A stretch of 64,000 nucleotides of DNA from Breoghania sp. Lineage in GTDB: Bacteria; Pseudomonadota; Alphaproteobacteria; Rhizobiales; Stappiaceae. Shown piece after piece: positions 53,963-62,149 of this stretch. Positions within the stretch are counted from its first letter, which is position 1. Every line of letters begins with the position of its first letter. The stretch is taken from the NCBI RefSeq assembly GCF_963674635.1, contig NZ_OY771475.1, positions 434,001-498,000 of the forward strand, written 5' to 3'. The notes under the pieces were generated by a model that worked only from the letters and a program-made list of their open reading frames with translations, had not been told where the DNA came from and did no database searches. The translations under genes were made by a program, and so were the position numbers.

Positions 53963-55609
53963 ATGGATCACGATCCGGGCACCACCCACGAGGTGTTCAA
54001 CCAGACCCCACCTTTTGCGGGGCGTAACCTGTTTTCCGGTGATCCGGTGCTGCGCAGTGCGCTTGATGCCCTGCTCGATCCGCAGACCGAAGAAGATCTG
54101 ACCCGGGCAGGGGCCTATTGGGGCTCCACGGATGCGCTGGAAATGGCGCGTCTTGCCAACTCGCACACGCCGACATTGCGAACCCACGATGCGCAGGGGC
54201 GCAGGCTGGATACGGTGGAGTTCCATCCCGCCTATCACGCCCTGATGCGCCGTTCGGTGGAAGGCGGCCTGCATTGTTCCGCTTGGGACGGCGATCCGAC
54301 CCTGACCGGGCGGCGTCACACACTGAGGGCGGCGCGGCTCTACATGACCGCGCAGGGCGAGTGCGGGCATCTGTGTCCCATGACCATGACCAATGCCGCG
54401 ATCGCCGCGCTGAAGCTCTCTCCCGAACTGCTGGAGACCTGGCTGCCGCGTATCGTGTCGCGTCGCTACGATTATCGCTTCCTGCCCGCCGACCAGAAAG
54501 CCGGTGTGACCATCGGCATGGGCATGACCGAAAAGCAGGGTGGCACGGATGTGCGCGCCAACACCACGCGCGCCGAGCCCGGCGATGACGGCATGTGGCG
54601 GATTACCGGGCACAAGTGGTTCTTCTCCGCGCCCATGTGCGATGCGTTCCTTGTTCTGGCGCAGACGCAGGCAGGCCCCACCTGTTTCCTGATGCCGCGG
54701 TTCCTACCGGACGGATCTGTCAACCGCCTCCGTCTCCAGCGCCTCAAGGACAAGCTCGGTAACCGCTCCAACGCCTCCTCGGAAGTGGAATTCCATGGTG
54801 CGGGGGCGTGGCTCGTGGGTGAGGAGGGGCGCGGTGTCGCCACCATCTTGGAAATGGTGACGATGACGCGCCTCGATTGCGCGTTGGCCTCGGCCGGGCA
54901 GATGCGCGCCGCATTGGGCGAGGCGGTGCATCATGCCCGCCACCGTCAGGTGTTCGGGGCCAAGCTCATCGATCAGCCGATGATGACGCGGGTTCTCGCA
55001 GACATGGCGCTGGACGTCGCGGCGGCCACCGCGCTCACCATGCGCCTTGCGCGTGCCTTCGACCATGCGCCCAAGAACGAGCGCGAGGCGCTGTTTGCGC
55101 GGTTGGTCACGCCTGCAGCCAAATACTGGGTCTGCAAGGCGACGCCTGCGCTGGTCTATGAGGCGATGGAGTGTCTGGGCGGCAATGGCTATGTGGAGGA
55201 AAGCCCGATGGCGCGGCTTTACCGCGAAGCGCCGCTCGATGCGATCTGGGAAGGGGCGGGGAATGTCATGTGTCTCGACGTGCTGCGCGCGCTCCAGAAG
55301 CAGCCGCAGTCGCTCGATGCGGTGATCGGCGAAGTCGAGCGCGATCTGGGGTCCAGCGGGCCGGTGTCCAGCCAGGTGCTGAAGGCGGCGGCGCGGGCCT
55401 GTGTCGCTGATCCCGGCTCCTCGCGCATTCTGACCGAGCAGCTTGCGCTGACGGTTGCGGCGGCCTGCCTGCGTCAGGTCGCGCCGCGTGCGGTGGCGGA
55501 CGCCTTCATCGACACCCGGCTGGGCGGTCAGTGGCGTGCGACTTACGGCATGCTGGATTCGCGCTTCGACGCCAAGGCGCTGGTCGAATACGCGTTTCCC
55601 GAAGGCTAG
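53963..55609 (+). CDS. aidB: AidB-type acyl-CoA dehydrogenase-family protein
   Basis: 548 residues, near E. coli AidB (541). FAD-binding acyl-CoA dehydrogenase fold with AidB-type DNA-binding tail. Conserved AidB blocks are 'TEKQGGTDVRANTTRAE', 'HKWFFSAPMCDAFLVLAQT', 'LKDKLGNRSNASSEVEF' and 'AMECLGGNGYVEESPMARLYREAP', in parts. AidB protects DNA from alkylation; isovaleryl-CoA dehydrogenase activity is weak. ATG 53963 has GGAG ten bases upstream and matches the E. coli start; ATG 53915 is a longer alternative. Confidence 0.92.
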   Translation: MDHDPGTTHEVFNQTPPFAGRNLFSGDPVLRSALDALLDPQTEEDLTRAGAYWGSTDALEMARLANSHTPTLRTHDAQGRRLDTVEFHPAYHALMRRSVEGGLHCSAWDGDPTLTGRRHTLRAARLYMTAQGECGHLCPMTMTNAAIAALKLSPELLETWLPRIVSRRYDYRFLPADQKAGVTIGMGMTEKQGGTDVRANTTRAEPGDDGMWRITGHKWFFSAPMCDAFLVLAQTQAGPTCFLMPRFLPDGSVNRLRLQRLKDKLGNRSNASSEVEFHGAGAWLVGEEGRGVATILEMVTMTRLDCALASAGQMRAALGEAVHHARHRQVFGAKLIDQPMMTRVLADMALDVAAATALTMRLARAFDHAPKNEREALFARLVTPAAKYWVCKATPALVYEAMECLGGNGYVEESPMARLYREAPLDAIWEGAGNVMCLDVLRALQKQPQSLDAVIGEVERDLGSSGPVSSQVLKAAARACVADPGSSRILTEQLALTVAAACLRQVAPRAVADAFIDTRLGGQWRATYGMLDSRFDAKALVEYAFPEG

Positions 55610-55617
55610 ACTGCGAT

Positions 55618-55818
55618 CTAGCTTTCGGCGTCTTCCTCGTCGTCCCCATCGGGGATGACGAGGCCAACGGCCGAGGTTGTTGCGCCGACGGTCGTGCCGA
55701 CGGCGGTGGTGGCGATCTTGGCCGTGCCGCCAACCACGGCTCCCGTTACCGCGACAGCCGCGCAACCGCCCAAGGTCGGCGCTGCAATCAGCGCCAGCAC
55801 AAGCATTCGCACGATCAT
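55618..55818 (-). CDS. Small outer-membrane-type lipoprotein
   Basis: 66 residues. A signal peptide with lipobox 'LGGC' gives a Cys at residue 19, so the mature protein starts there and is lipid-linked. The remainder is Ala/Gly/Thr/Val-rich ('GAVVGGTAKIATTAVGTTVG' type) like a glycine zipper, with an acidic C-terminus 'DGDDEEDAES'. Function unknown. Its stop faces the aidB stop across eight bases. Confidence 0.75.
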   Translation of the reverse strand: MIVRMLVLALIAAPTLGGCAAVAVTGAVVGGTAKIATTAVGTTVGATTSAVGLVIPDGDDEEDAES

Positions 55819-55881
55819 TGAAAGCCCCCCTGTCCTTGCGTCTTTTCCTAAGGCCGGGGCTTTAAGAACGCGTGAAGGCGG

Positions 55882-56817
55882 CTACATCGCGCCAAGCACG
55901 ACCAGAGCTATCGGCAGGGTTACGATGGCCGCAATGGACTGAAGCGTCAGGATTTCCGCCATAAGTTCCGCATCGCCTCCCATCTCGCGGGCGAGCAGGT
56001 AGGCGCCCGATGAGGTGGGGACGGAGGTGCACAGGACGGCGGCGGCAAGCGCCATGCCGGAAAGGCCCAGAAGCGTGCCAAGGCCCGCGGCCACTGTCGG
56101 CAGGGCGACAAGGCGCAGGATGGCGGCGGTACTGAGGGCCGGGCCCGGGCGGCGCAGCGCGCCGATATCGAGGCTGGCCCCCACCACCAGAAGTCCTGCG
56201 GCCAGGGCGCACCGTCCCAGCATTTCCATCGATGTCATCACCGCTTCGGGCGGCATCAGGCCGGTCATGTTGATGACGAGGCCGACCAGCGTCGCGACGA
56301 TATAGGGGTTGCGGGTGAGGTCGCGGAGAAGCCTCGTAAGGCTGAACGGGGTGTCGGCATTGGCGAAACGGCTCATCACGGTCACGGAGAGCATGTTGAG
56401 AAGCGGCACCATGGCGACGATCGCTACCGCGATCAGGGCCACGCCTTCCGGTCCCCACATCTGGTCCGCCATGGCCAGCGCCACGAACGTATTCCAGCGC
56501 ACCGAGCCCTGAAAGATGGAGGTAAAGCGGGCCGGGCTTATGCCGTACCGCCTTTCCAGCCGGGTTCGGATGAGGAGGAGGAAGGTCGCGACGATGGAAA
56601 CCGCACCTGCAAGCGTCAGGCCCAGTTGCACAAAGGGCAAAGCGCCGAAATCCACCAGCGCCAGATTGCGGATGATGATGCAGGGAAAGAGAACGAAGTA
56701 GGTGAGTTTTTCGAAGCCGCGCCAATTGTCGCCGGTCACAAGTCCGATGCGGGCAACGACGTGACCGGTGGCGATGACCAGGAGGACGGGCAGGAGCGCG
56801 TCGAGAGCCATCATCAT
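55882..56817 (-). CDS. AEC family transporter (auxin efflux carrier)
   Basis: 311 residues, about ten membrane helices. AEC/BART-fold proteins export small carboxylic acids or auxin-like compounds. The pattern 'LPVLLVIATGHVVARIGL', a central Ser/Thr-rich loop and 'GAYLLAREMGGD' near the C-terminus fits. Substrate unknown. Transcribed toward the small lipoprotein gene, upstream of it on the same strand; linkage is possible but the spacing of 63 bases is not decisive. Confidence 0.85.
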   Translation of the reverse strand: MMMALDALLPVLLVIATGHVVARIGLVTGDNWRGFEKLTYFVLFPCIIIRNLALVDFGALPFVQLGLTLAGAVSIVATFLLLIRTRLERRYGISPARFTSIFQGSVRWNTFVALAMADQMWGPEGVALIAVAIVAMVPLLNMLSVTVMSRFANADTPFSLTRLLRDLTRNPYIVATLVGLVINMTGLMPPEAVMTSMEMLGRCALAAGLLVVGASLDIGALRRPGPALSTAAILRLVALPTVAAGLGTLLGLSGMALAAAVLCTSVPTSSGAYLLAREMGGDAELMAEILTLQSIAAIVTLPIALVVLGAM

Positions 56818-56841
56818 GGGGAAGGGGCCTTCAGCTGACTG

Positions 56842-57324
56842 TCAGGAGAGTGATCCGCGTGCCATCCGGTCGAGAAAACCCTGAAGGATGAAGGCGGCGG
56901 CCATCTTGTCGACGACCTCGTCACGGCGTGCGCGCGAGGTATCCGCCTCAAGCAGCGTCCGCGTGACCGCGACTGTGGACAGTCGTTCATCCCAATAGGT
57001 GATCGGCATTGCACGGCGCGCGGACAGGTTGCGCACGAAGGCGCGGGTCGCCTGTGCGCGGGGGCCTTCCGATCCATCCATATTGAGCGGCAGGCCGATG
57101 ACAAGGCCCGCCACTTCCTGCGCGTCCACCAGTTCCAGCAGCCGGTTGCTATCGGCGGTGAACTTGGTGCGACGGATGGTTTCCAGTGGACTTGCGATGG
57201 AGCGGCGACCATCGGAAAGGGCGATGCCGATGGTCTTGGTGCCAAGATCAATACCGATCAGCCGCCCGAAAGTCGGCAGTGCGGCGGTGAAGTCTTCAAG
57301 GGACAGCGTCGGATCTGCGGCCAT
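56842..57324 (-). CDS. ruvX: Putative Holliday junction resolvase/rRNA-processing nuclease RuvX (YqgF)
   Basis: 160 residues. RNase H-like fold with '[15 protein letters not shown]' (first catalytic Asp), '[14 protein letters not shown]' and '[10 protein letters not shown]' (Glu). YqgF processes 16S rRNA 5' ends in E. coli and is called a Holliday junction resolvase by homology. ATG 57324 is chosen; homology starts soon after. It lies 24 bases before the AEC gene in the same direction. Confidence 0.93.
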   Translation of the reverse strand: MAADPTLSLEDFTAALPTFGRLIGIDLGTKTIGIALSDGRRSIASPLETIRRTKFTADSNRLLELVDAQEVAGLVIGLPLNMDGSEGPRAQATRAFVRNLSARRAMPITYWDERLSTVAVTRTLLEADTSRARRDEVVDKMAAAFILQGFLDRMARGSLS

Positions 57325-57548
57325 TTTCCCGGCATGATCAAGGGGTGAAAAACGTATTCCTGATCGCTGCCGTATCAAACTCCAAGCCGAAAGTCTTCAA
57401 GTCATTTCCAGACCCGGCGATGAGGATCTGAGTGGAGCCAGGAAGAATCGCGGAACGCTTCGGCACAGATGCTTTTGAACGCCCGCGCCGCGGTTCCGAT
57501 TGCTCGGCATCGGATTTTGCACTGTCTGCCCGCGCCGTGATCCATCAC

Positions 57549-57932
57549 TCAAGCGAGTTCGCGCAAGAGAGCCTCGGCCACATGGCGCGCCTGATTCTTG
57601 TCGCGCTCGGCAAGGGCCTGAAGTCCCGCGCTGGCTTCGCGGCGCAACTGGGCGGTCGAACGTTCCTTGATCTCGCGGATCTGCTTGTCGATTTCGCGCA
57701 GCCGGTCGAGCTTTTCGCCTTTCCGGTTTCCCGCCAGTTCAAGCAGTGCTTCCGTGATGATGCCGAGCTGACGGCCGCTGCTGGCCACGTTTTCGGCGAT
57801 GCGGCGCTCGATCTCGGGCGAGCCCTTGTAGTTGATCGTGGTGGAAAACCAGCCGCTGGTCGGAGAGATCGTCTGGAAATTGCCGCCCGCAAACGGGGCG
57901 TTGATGTCGCTGGGCCAGAAAAACGGATACAT
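57549..57932 (-). CDS. Conserved-type hypothetical protein with coiled coil
   Basis: 127 residues. The N-terminal half contains aromatic and Pro-rich segments ('MYPFFWPSDINAPFAGG'), followed by 'NYKGSPEIERRIAENVASSGRQLGIITEALLEL' (in parts) and a highly charged, helical C-terminus likely to form a coiled coil. No signal peptide or membrane span. ATG 57932 has GCGAGG six bases upstream. I recognise no family. Transcribed alone between ruvX and the UPF0173 gene. Confidence 0.6.
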   Translation of the reverse strand: MYPFFWPSDINAPFAGGNFQTISPTSGWFSTTINYKGSPEIERRIAENVASSGRQLGIITEALLELAGNRKGEKLDRLREIDKQIREIKERSTAQLRREASAGLQALAERDKNQARHVAEALLRELA

Positions 57933-58224
57933 GGCAAACCTCGCAGGTGGTGTCTTCAATGAAAAGGCCGTGTGTCGCAAAAACGACGTCGCGAGATGAT
58001 ATCACGGCAGAGGGCATTTGCCCTTCGGGGGCTGCTCATTCACCCATTGCCGTTTGCATGAATCGTGTGTTCCCGTCTTGGCGAATATCCGGGCGTCTGA
58101 TTGGGCAAATCCTTGAGGTCGGGAGAGTGAGCCCTATACTCTGGCGCAAATTCGCCTGCCCCTCTGGCAGGCATGTATCCGGCAGGGCAGACCGGCAGCA
58201 TTTTGTTCAGATGGGAGACACTTC

Positions 58225-58932
58225 ATGAAAATCACATGGTTCGGCCATGCCGCCTTTCGCATCGAGATCGCGGGCGCCGTCATTCTGATCGATCCGTTCC
58301 TGAGCGGCAGCCCGGTCTTTCCCAAGGATCTGTCCGTCGATGAGGCCTCGGCGGGTGTCACGCACATTCTGTTGACCCACGGCCATGATGATCACATCGG
58401 CGACACCATCGAGATTGCGAAGAAGACGGGCGCGCAGATTACCGGCAATGCGGAGATCTGCGGCTGGGTCGGCAAGCACGGCATCGAAGCTCTCAATCCG
58501 ATGAATTCGGGTGGCAAGATCGATGTCGGCCCGTTCAGCGTGGCCATGACGATCGCGCATCATTCCTCCTCGCGCCACACCAGCGAAGAAGGCAACATCT
58601 ATCTGGGCAATCCGCACGGGCTGGTGATTTCAGCACCCGGTGAAAAGACGCTCTACCACATGGGCGATACCTGCGCCTTCATGGACATGCAGCTCATCAA
58701 CGAGTTGCATGCGCCAAAGATCGGCATCGTGCCGATCGGCGACCGCTACACCATGGGCGCCAGGGAAGCCTCGCTCGCCTGCAAGCGGTTCTTCGATTTC
58801 GAGACCATCATCCCCTGTCACTTCGGGACGTTCCCCGGCCTTGATCCGGATGCGGAGAAGTTCAAGGCGGAGCTGGGCGCGGATGCCTCGAAGGTGAATG
58901 TCGCCACCATTGGCGAGGCCTTCACGGTTTAA
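58225..58932 (+). CDS. UPF0173 metal-dependent hydrolase (YtkL-type)
   Basis: 235 residues, metallo-beta-lactamase fold. Metal motif 'THGHDDHIGD' (HxHxDH), with further His/Asp in 'HHSSSRHT' and 'HMGDTCAFMD'. The UPF0173 family is widespread but its substrate is not established. GGGAG precedes ATG 58225. Followed by a terminator, so likely its own transcript. Confidence 0.9.
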   Translation: MKITWFGHAAFRIEIAGAVILIDPFLSGSPVFPKDLSVDEASAGVTHILLTHGHDDHIGDTIEIAKKTGAQITGNAEICGWVGKHGIEALNPMNSGGKIDVGPFSVAMTIAHHSSSRHTSEEGNIYLGNPHGLVISAPGEKTLYHMGDTCAFMDMQLINELHAPKIGIVPIGDRYTMGAREASLACKRFFDFETIIPCHFGTFPGLDPDAEKFKAELGADASKVNVATIGEAFTV

Positions 58933-58957
58933 GGCGCGGTTAGCCTGTGAAACACGG

Positions 58958-58993
58958 ACGCCCTCCCGGCCATGAAGCGGGGAGGGCGTTTTG
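58958..58993 (+). terminator. Intrinsic terminator
   Basis: Arms ACGCCCTCCC (58958-58967) and GGGAGGGCGT (58980-58989), followed by a T-rich TTTTG. It ends the UPF0173 gene. Confidence 0.85.
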
Positions 58994-59026
58994 TTCTGGG
59001 CACTGGCGCGTCGAAGTATGGGCGCG

Positions 59027-59521
59027 TCAGAGCTTGTCTGCGGGCACGTCCTTGATCTTGGTCCAGTTCTTGTCAGCCCGCGCTATGGTGCCGTCCACGT
59101 CGGAGAGATAGCGCTTGTGCGGCGCTGACCCGGCATTGAGATAAAGCTTGCCGTTGTGAATATCCCATGTGGTCGGATCGATGGGGATCTTGTAGCCGAA
59201 GCTTGCCCCGGTGGCGCAGTAGCCTCCATAGGCCGGGGCATATTTCTCAGGCTCCGCCTTGAACATGTCGCGGTGTTCGGCGCTGGAGAATTTCCACGTC
59301 ACGCCGTCATGGGTGGCGGTGAACTCGTCGGAGCCTGCAACCGGCTTGCCGTCGGTGAAATAGGCCACCGGATCGGTGCCGCCAATGGCAGCGCCATCTT
59401 TCACATAGGTGGTGATCTCATCGGCATGGGCGGGCAGGCAGATTCCTGAGACAGCCAGTGGCAAGGCGATAAGCAATGCAGACATGAGTCGGCTTTTGGG
59501 CGGGGCACTCAACAGGGTCAA
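59027..59521 (-). CDS. YHS-domain secreted protein
   Basis: 164 residues. Signal peptide (about 1-33, ending 'PAHADE'), then a YHS-like domain: 'AIGGTDPVAYFTDGKPVAGSDEF' and 'HRDMFKAEPEKYAPAYGGYCATG' in part. YHS domains bind metals or heme-like ligands in several proteins; the function here is unknown. TTG 59521 has GGGAGA eight bases upstream; ATG 59485 is an alternative start. Periplasmic. Confidence 0.83.
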   Translation of the reverse strand: MTLLSAPPKSRLMSALLIALPLAVSGICLPAHADEITTYVKDGAAIGGTDPVAYFTDGKPVAGSDEFTATHDGVTWKFSSAEHRDMFKAEPEKYAPAYGGYCATGASFGYKIPIDPTTWDIHNGKLYLNAGSAPHKRYLSDVDGTIARADKNWTKIKDVPADKL

Positions 59522-59763
59522 ATCCGTTTCTCCCGGATAATCGGAATGCGGTCTGTCTCAAGCTTCTGGCATGGAGTGAACCGCAGGGCCTTGCAGTCTT
59601 GGCGCGAAAGGCGGAATGATGCCAATCAAGCCAGCTCACAGGCGCGTAAGCGGTCTGTGACACTCACCGGATCGTCGCGTCTTGCGCTCAGTGGATTGCG
59701 TGTGCGCAAGCGCCGGTGCTATACGCCGCCAAGACGTTTGCTCAAGCCAACGGGATTAATTCC

Positions 59764-60051
59764 ATGTCCGTCGATACCGCCACGGTGAAGCGCGTTGCCC
59801 GATTGGCGCGCATTGCCGTCACTGATGCCGAAGCCGAAAAGATGCAGGGTGAACTGAACGCCATTCTCGGTTTTGTCGAACAGCTCGATAAGGTCGATGT
59901 TTCCGGCGTCGAACCGATGACGTCCGTGGTCGAGACGACCATGCGCAAGCGCGTGGATGCGGTGACCGACGGCGACCGCGCCGACGATATCGTCGCCAAT
60001 GCGCCGATGAGCGAAGATAATTTCTTCATGGTGCCGAAGGTGGTCGAGTAA
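59764..60051 (+). CDS. gatC: Glutamyl-tRNA(Gln) amidotransferase subunit C
   Basis: 95 residues. GatC stabilises GatA within the GatCAB complex that makes Gln-tRNA(Gln) from Glu-tRNA(Gln). Features '[34 protein letters not shown]' (in parts) and 'PMTSVVE...[10 protein letters not shown]' match. ATG 59764. gatA follows after 57 bases; gatB is not in the window. Confidence 0.95.
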   Translation: MSVDTATVKRVARLARIAVTDAEAEKMQGELNAILGFVEQLDKVDVSGVEPMTSVVETTMRKRVDAVTDGDRADDIVANAPMSEDNFFMVPKVVE

Positions 60052-60108
60052 CCGCCCGCCCTCATCGTCCGTGCATTCAGCCGCCTTGGCCTGACCCGAG
60101 ATTTTTCC

Positions 60109-61581
60109 ATGACCGACCTTACCAACCTGACGATCACCGAAGCCCGCGAGGGGCTGGAGAAGAAAGACTTCTCCGCGGTGGAACTGACCGATGCCTATAT
60201 CGCGGCCATCGACGCGGCGAAGCAGATCAACGCCTATGTGACGACGACGCCGGAAAAGGCGCGCGAGATGGCGGCGGCCTCCGACAAGAAAATCGCCGCA
60301 GGCGAGGGCGGGACGCTGGAAGGCATTCCGCTGGGCATCAAGGACCTGTTCGGCACCGAGGGCGTTCACACGCAGGCTTGCAGCCACATTCTCGACGGCT
60401 TCAAGCCGCGCTACGAATCGACCGTCACGGCCAATCTGTGGGCCGATGGCGCGGTGATGCTGGGCAAGCTCAACATGGATGAGTTCGCCATGGGCTCGTC
60501 CAACGAGACCAGCTACTACGGTCCCGTCGCCAACCCGTGGAAGGCCAAGGGCTCCGATGCCACACTGGTTCCCGGTGGTTCCTCGGGCGGCTCTGCGGCG
60601 GCCGTCGCCGCGCATCTTTGCGCCGGGGCGACCGCCACCGACACGGGCGGCTCCATCCGCCAGCCTGCCGCACTCACCGGCACCGTCGGCATCAAGCCGA
60701 CCTATGGCCGCTGCTCGCGCTGGGGCGTGGTGGCCTTTGCCTCCTCGCTCGACCAGGCCGGTCCGATCGCGCGCACCGTCAAGGATGCGGCGACGCTGCT
60801 GAAGTCGATGGCCTCCGTCGATCCCAGGGACACCACCTCCGTGGACCGTCCGGTGCCGGATTACGCGGCCGCGGTCGGACGCCCGGTCAAGGGCCTGAAG
60901 ATCGGCATCCCGAAGGAATACCGTATCGACGGAATGGCCCCCGAGATCGAGACGCTGTGGCAGCAGGGCATCGACTGGCTGAAGGCGGAAGGCGCCGAGA
61001 TCATCGATATCTCGTTGCCGCACACCCATTACGCCCTTCCGGCCTATTACATCGTGGCGCCCGCGGAAGCCTCCTCGAACCTCGCGCGCTATGACGGCGT
61101 TCGCTACGGCCTGCGGGTTCCGGGCAATGACATCACCGACATGTACGAGAAGACCCGCGCCGCCGGTTTCGGCGCCGAGGTCAAGCGCCGCGTGATGATC
61201 GGCACCTACGTTTTGTCGGCAGGCTATTACGATGCCTACTACCTGAAGGCGCAGAAGGTTCGCACGCTCATCAAGCGCGACTTCGACCTTGCCTTTGAGG
61301 CGGGTGTCGATGCGATCCTGACGCCGACCACGCCGTCGGCGGCCTTCGAGCCGGGCGCGATCACGGATCCGGTGTCCATGTATCTGCAGGACATCTTCAC
61401 GGTGACGGTGAACATGGCCGGTTTGCCGGGTATCTCGGTTCCCGCCGGTCTCGACGGCAAGGGGCTGCCGCTTGGCCTTCAGCTCATCGGCAAGCCGTTC
61501 GGCGAGGAAACGCTCTTCCAGGTGGCGCAGGTGATCGAGAACGCCGCCGGTCGCTTCCAGCCGGAGAAGTGGTGGGCCTGA
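60109..61581 (+). CDS. gatA: Glutamyl-tRNA(Gln) amidotransferase subunit A
   Basis: 490 residues, amidase-signature enzyme that makes ammonia from glutamine. The Ser-cisSer-Lys triad is in '[10 protein letters not shown]' (Lys), '[14 protein letters not shown]' and '[12 protein letters not shown]' (nucleophile region). Length and motifs match the GatA family. Linked to gatC; a terminator follows. As in many alphaproteobacteria, it fills in for the missing glutaminyl-tRNA synthetase, though that is not shown here. Confidence 0.96.
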   Translation: MTDLTNLTITEAREGLEKKDFSAVELTDAYIAAIDAAKQINAYVTTTPEKAREMAAASDKKIAAGEGGTLEGIPLGIKDLFGTEGVHTQACSHILDGFKPRYESTVTANLWADGAVMLGKLNMDEFAMGSSNETSYYGPVANPWKAKGSDATLVPGGSSGGSAAAVAAHLCAGATATDTGGSIRQPAALTGTVGIKPTYGRCSRWGVVAFASSLDQAGPIARTVKDAATLLKSMASVDPRDTTSVDRPVPDYAAAVGRPVKGLKIGIPKEYRIDGMAPEIETLWQQGIDWLKAEGAEIIDISLPHTHYALPAYYIVAPAEASSNLARYDGVRYGLRVPGNDITDMYEKTRAAGFGAEVKRRVMIGTYVLSAGYYDAYYLKAQKVRTLIKRDFDLAFEAGVDAILTPTTPSAAFEPGAITDPVSMYLQDIFTVTVNMAGLPGISVPAGLDGKGLPLGLQLIGKPFGEETLFQVAQVIENAAGRFQPEKWWA

Positions 61582-61610
61582 TCGGTCTCACGCTTCACGA
61601 AGCACATATG

Positions 61611-61651
61611 AAAAACGCCGATCCTGCGGTTCGCGGGGTCGGCGTTTTTTC
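61611..61651 (+). terminator. Intrinsic terminator after gatA
   Basis: Long arms AAAAACGCCGATCC (61611-61624) and GGGTCGGCGTTTTT (61636-61649, one G-T pair) with a GC-rich loop, followed by T residues. Confidence 0.9.
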
Positions 61652-61677
61652 TTTCAGATCTGCGAGAGAGTGGCGTT

Positions 61678-61929
61678 TCAGCGGTTGTCGCGGAAGTTCT
61701 GGAAGTGTCCGGCGTTGCGGCAAAAGGCCGGGGCATCGCAGTGGGTGTTTCCCTCTTCCAGCCATTCCCGGCATTCCTCGCCATGCTTGCAGAAGAGACA
61801 CCGCACGATGGAGCCACGCAGGAATGCTTCACCGGCGGGGCCGCTGGCCTTGCTGGGGTCGGTGTCCGTCCGGCGCATCATTTCGCCCATGTAGTGCATG
61901 TGGTCATTGGCGTGCTTGAGAATTCCCAT
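61678..61929 (-). CDS. DUF6455 family small cysteine-rich protein
   Basis: 83 residues from ATG 61929, which has GGAG nine bases upstream; ATG 61965 is a longer alternative. It starts 'MGILKHANDHMHYMGEMM' and has cysteines in 'RCLFCKHGEECREWL' and 'THCDAPAFCRNAG', the DUF6455 pattern. The cysteines could hold a metal or a redox cluster. Function unknown. No signal peptide. Confidence 0.72.
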   Translation of the reverse strand: MGILKHANDHMHYMGEMMRRTDTDPSKASGPAGEAFLRGSIVRCLFCKHGEECREWLEEGNTHCDAPAFCRNAGHFQNFRDNR

Positions 61930-62149
61930 GACGTCTTTCTCCAGATCGGGCACCCGGGCCACCATCAGATTACGTTGCGAGAAGTTTGGGTGTTGCGGCG
62001 GGAAATGTCCTTGATCCGGATCAAGGCGCGGCCTCTCATCCGACAGCGGGGCCGCGGCTCGAAAACGCGCGCGAGCGCGTCGGATACCGGGAATTAACCG
62101 ATATGGCTGTTGTCTGGTGCCTTGGAGATTTCAACCGAGAGGCACACTC

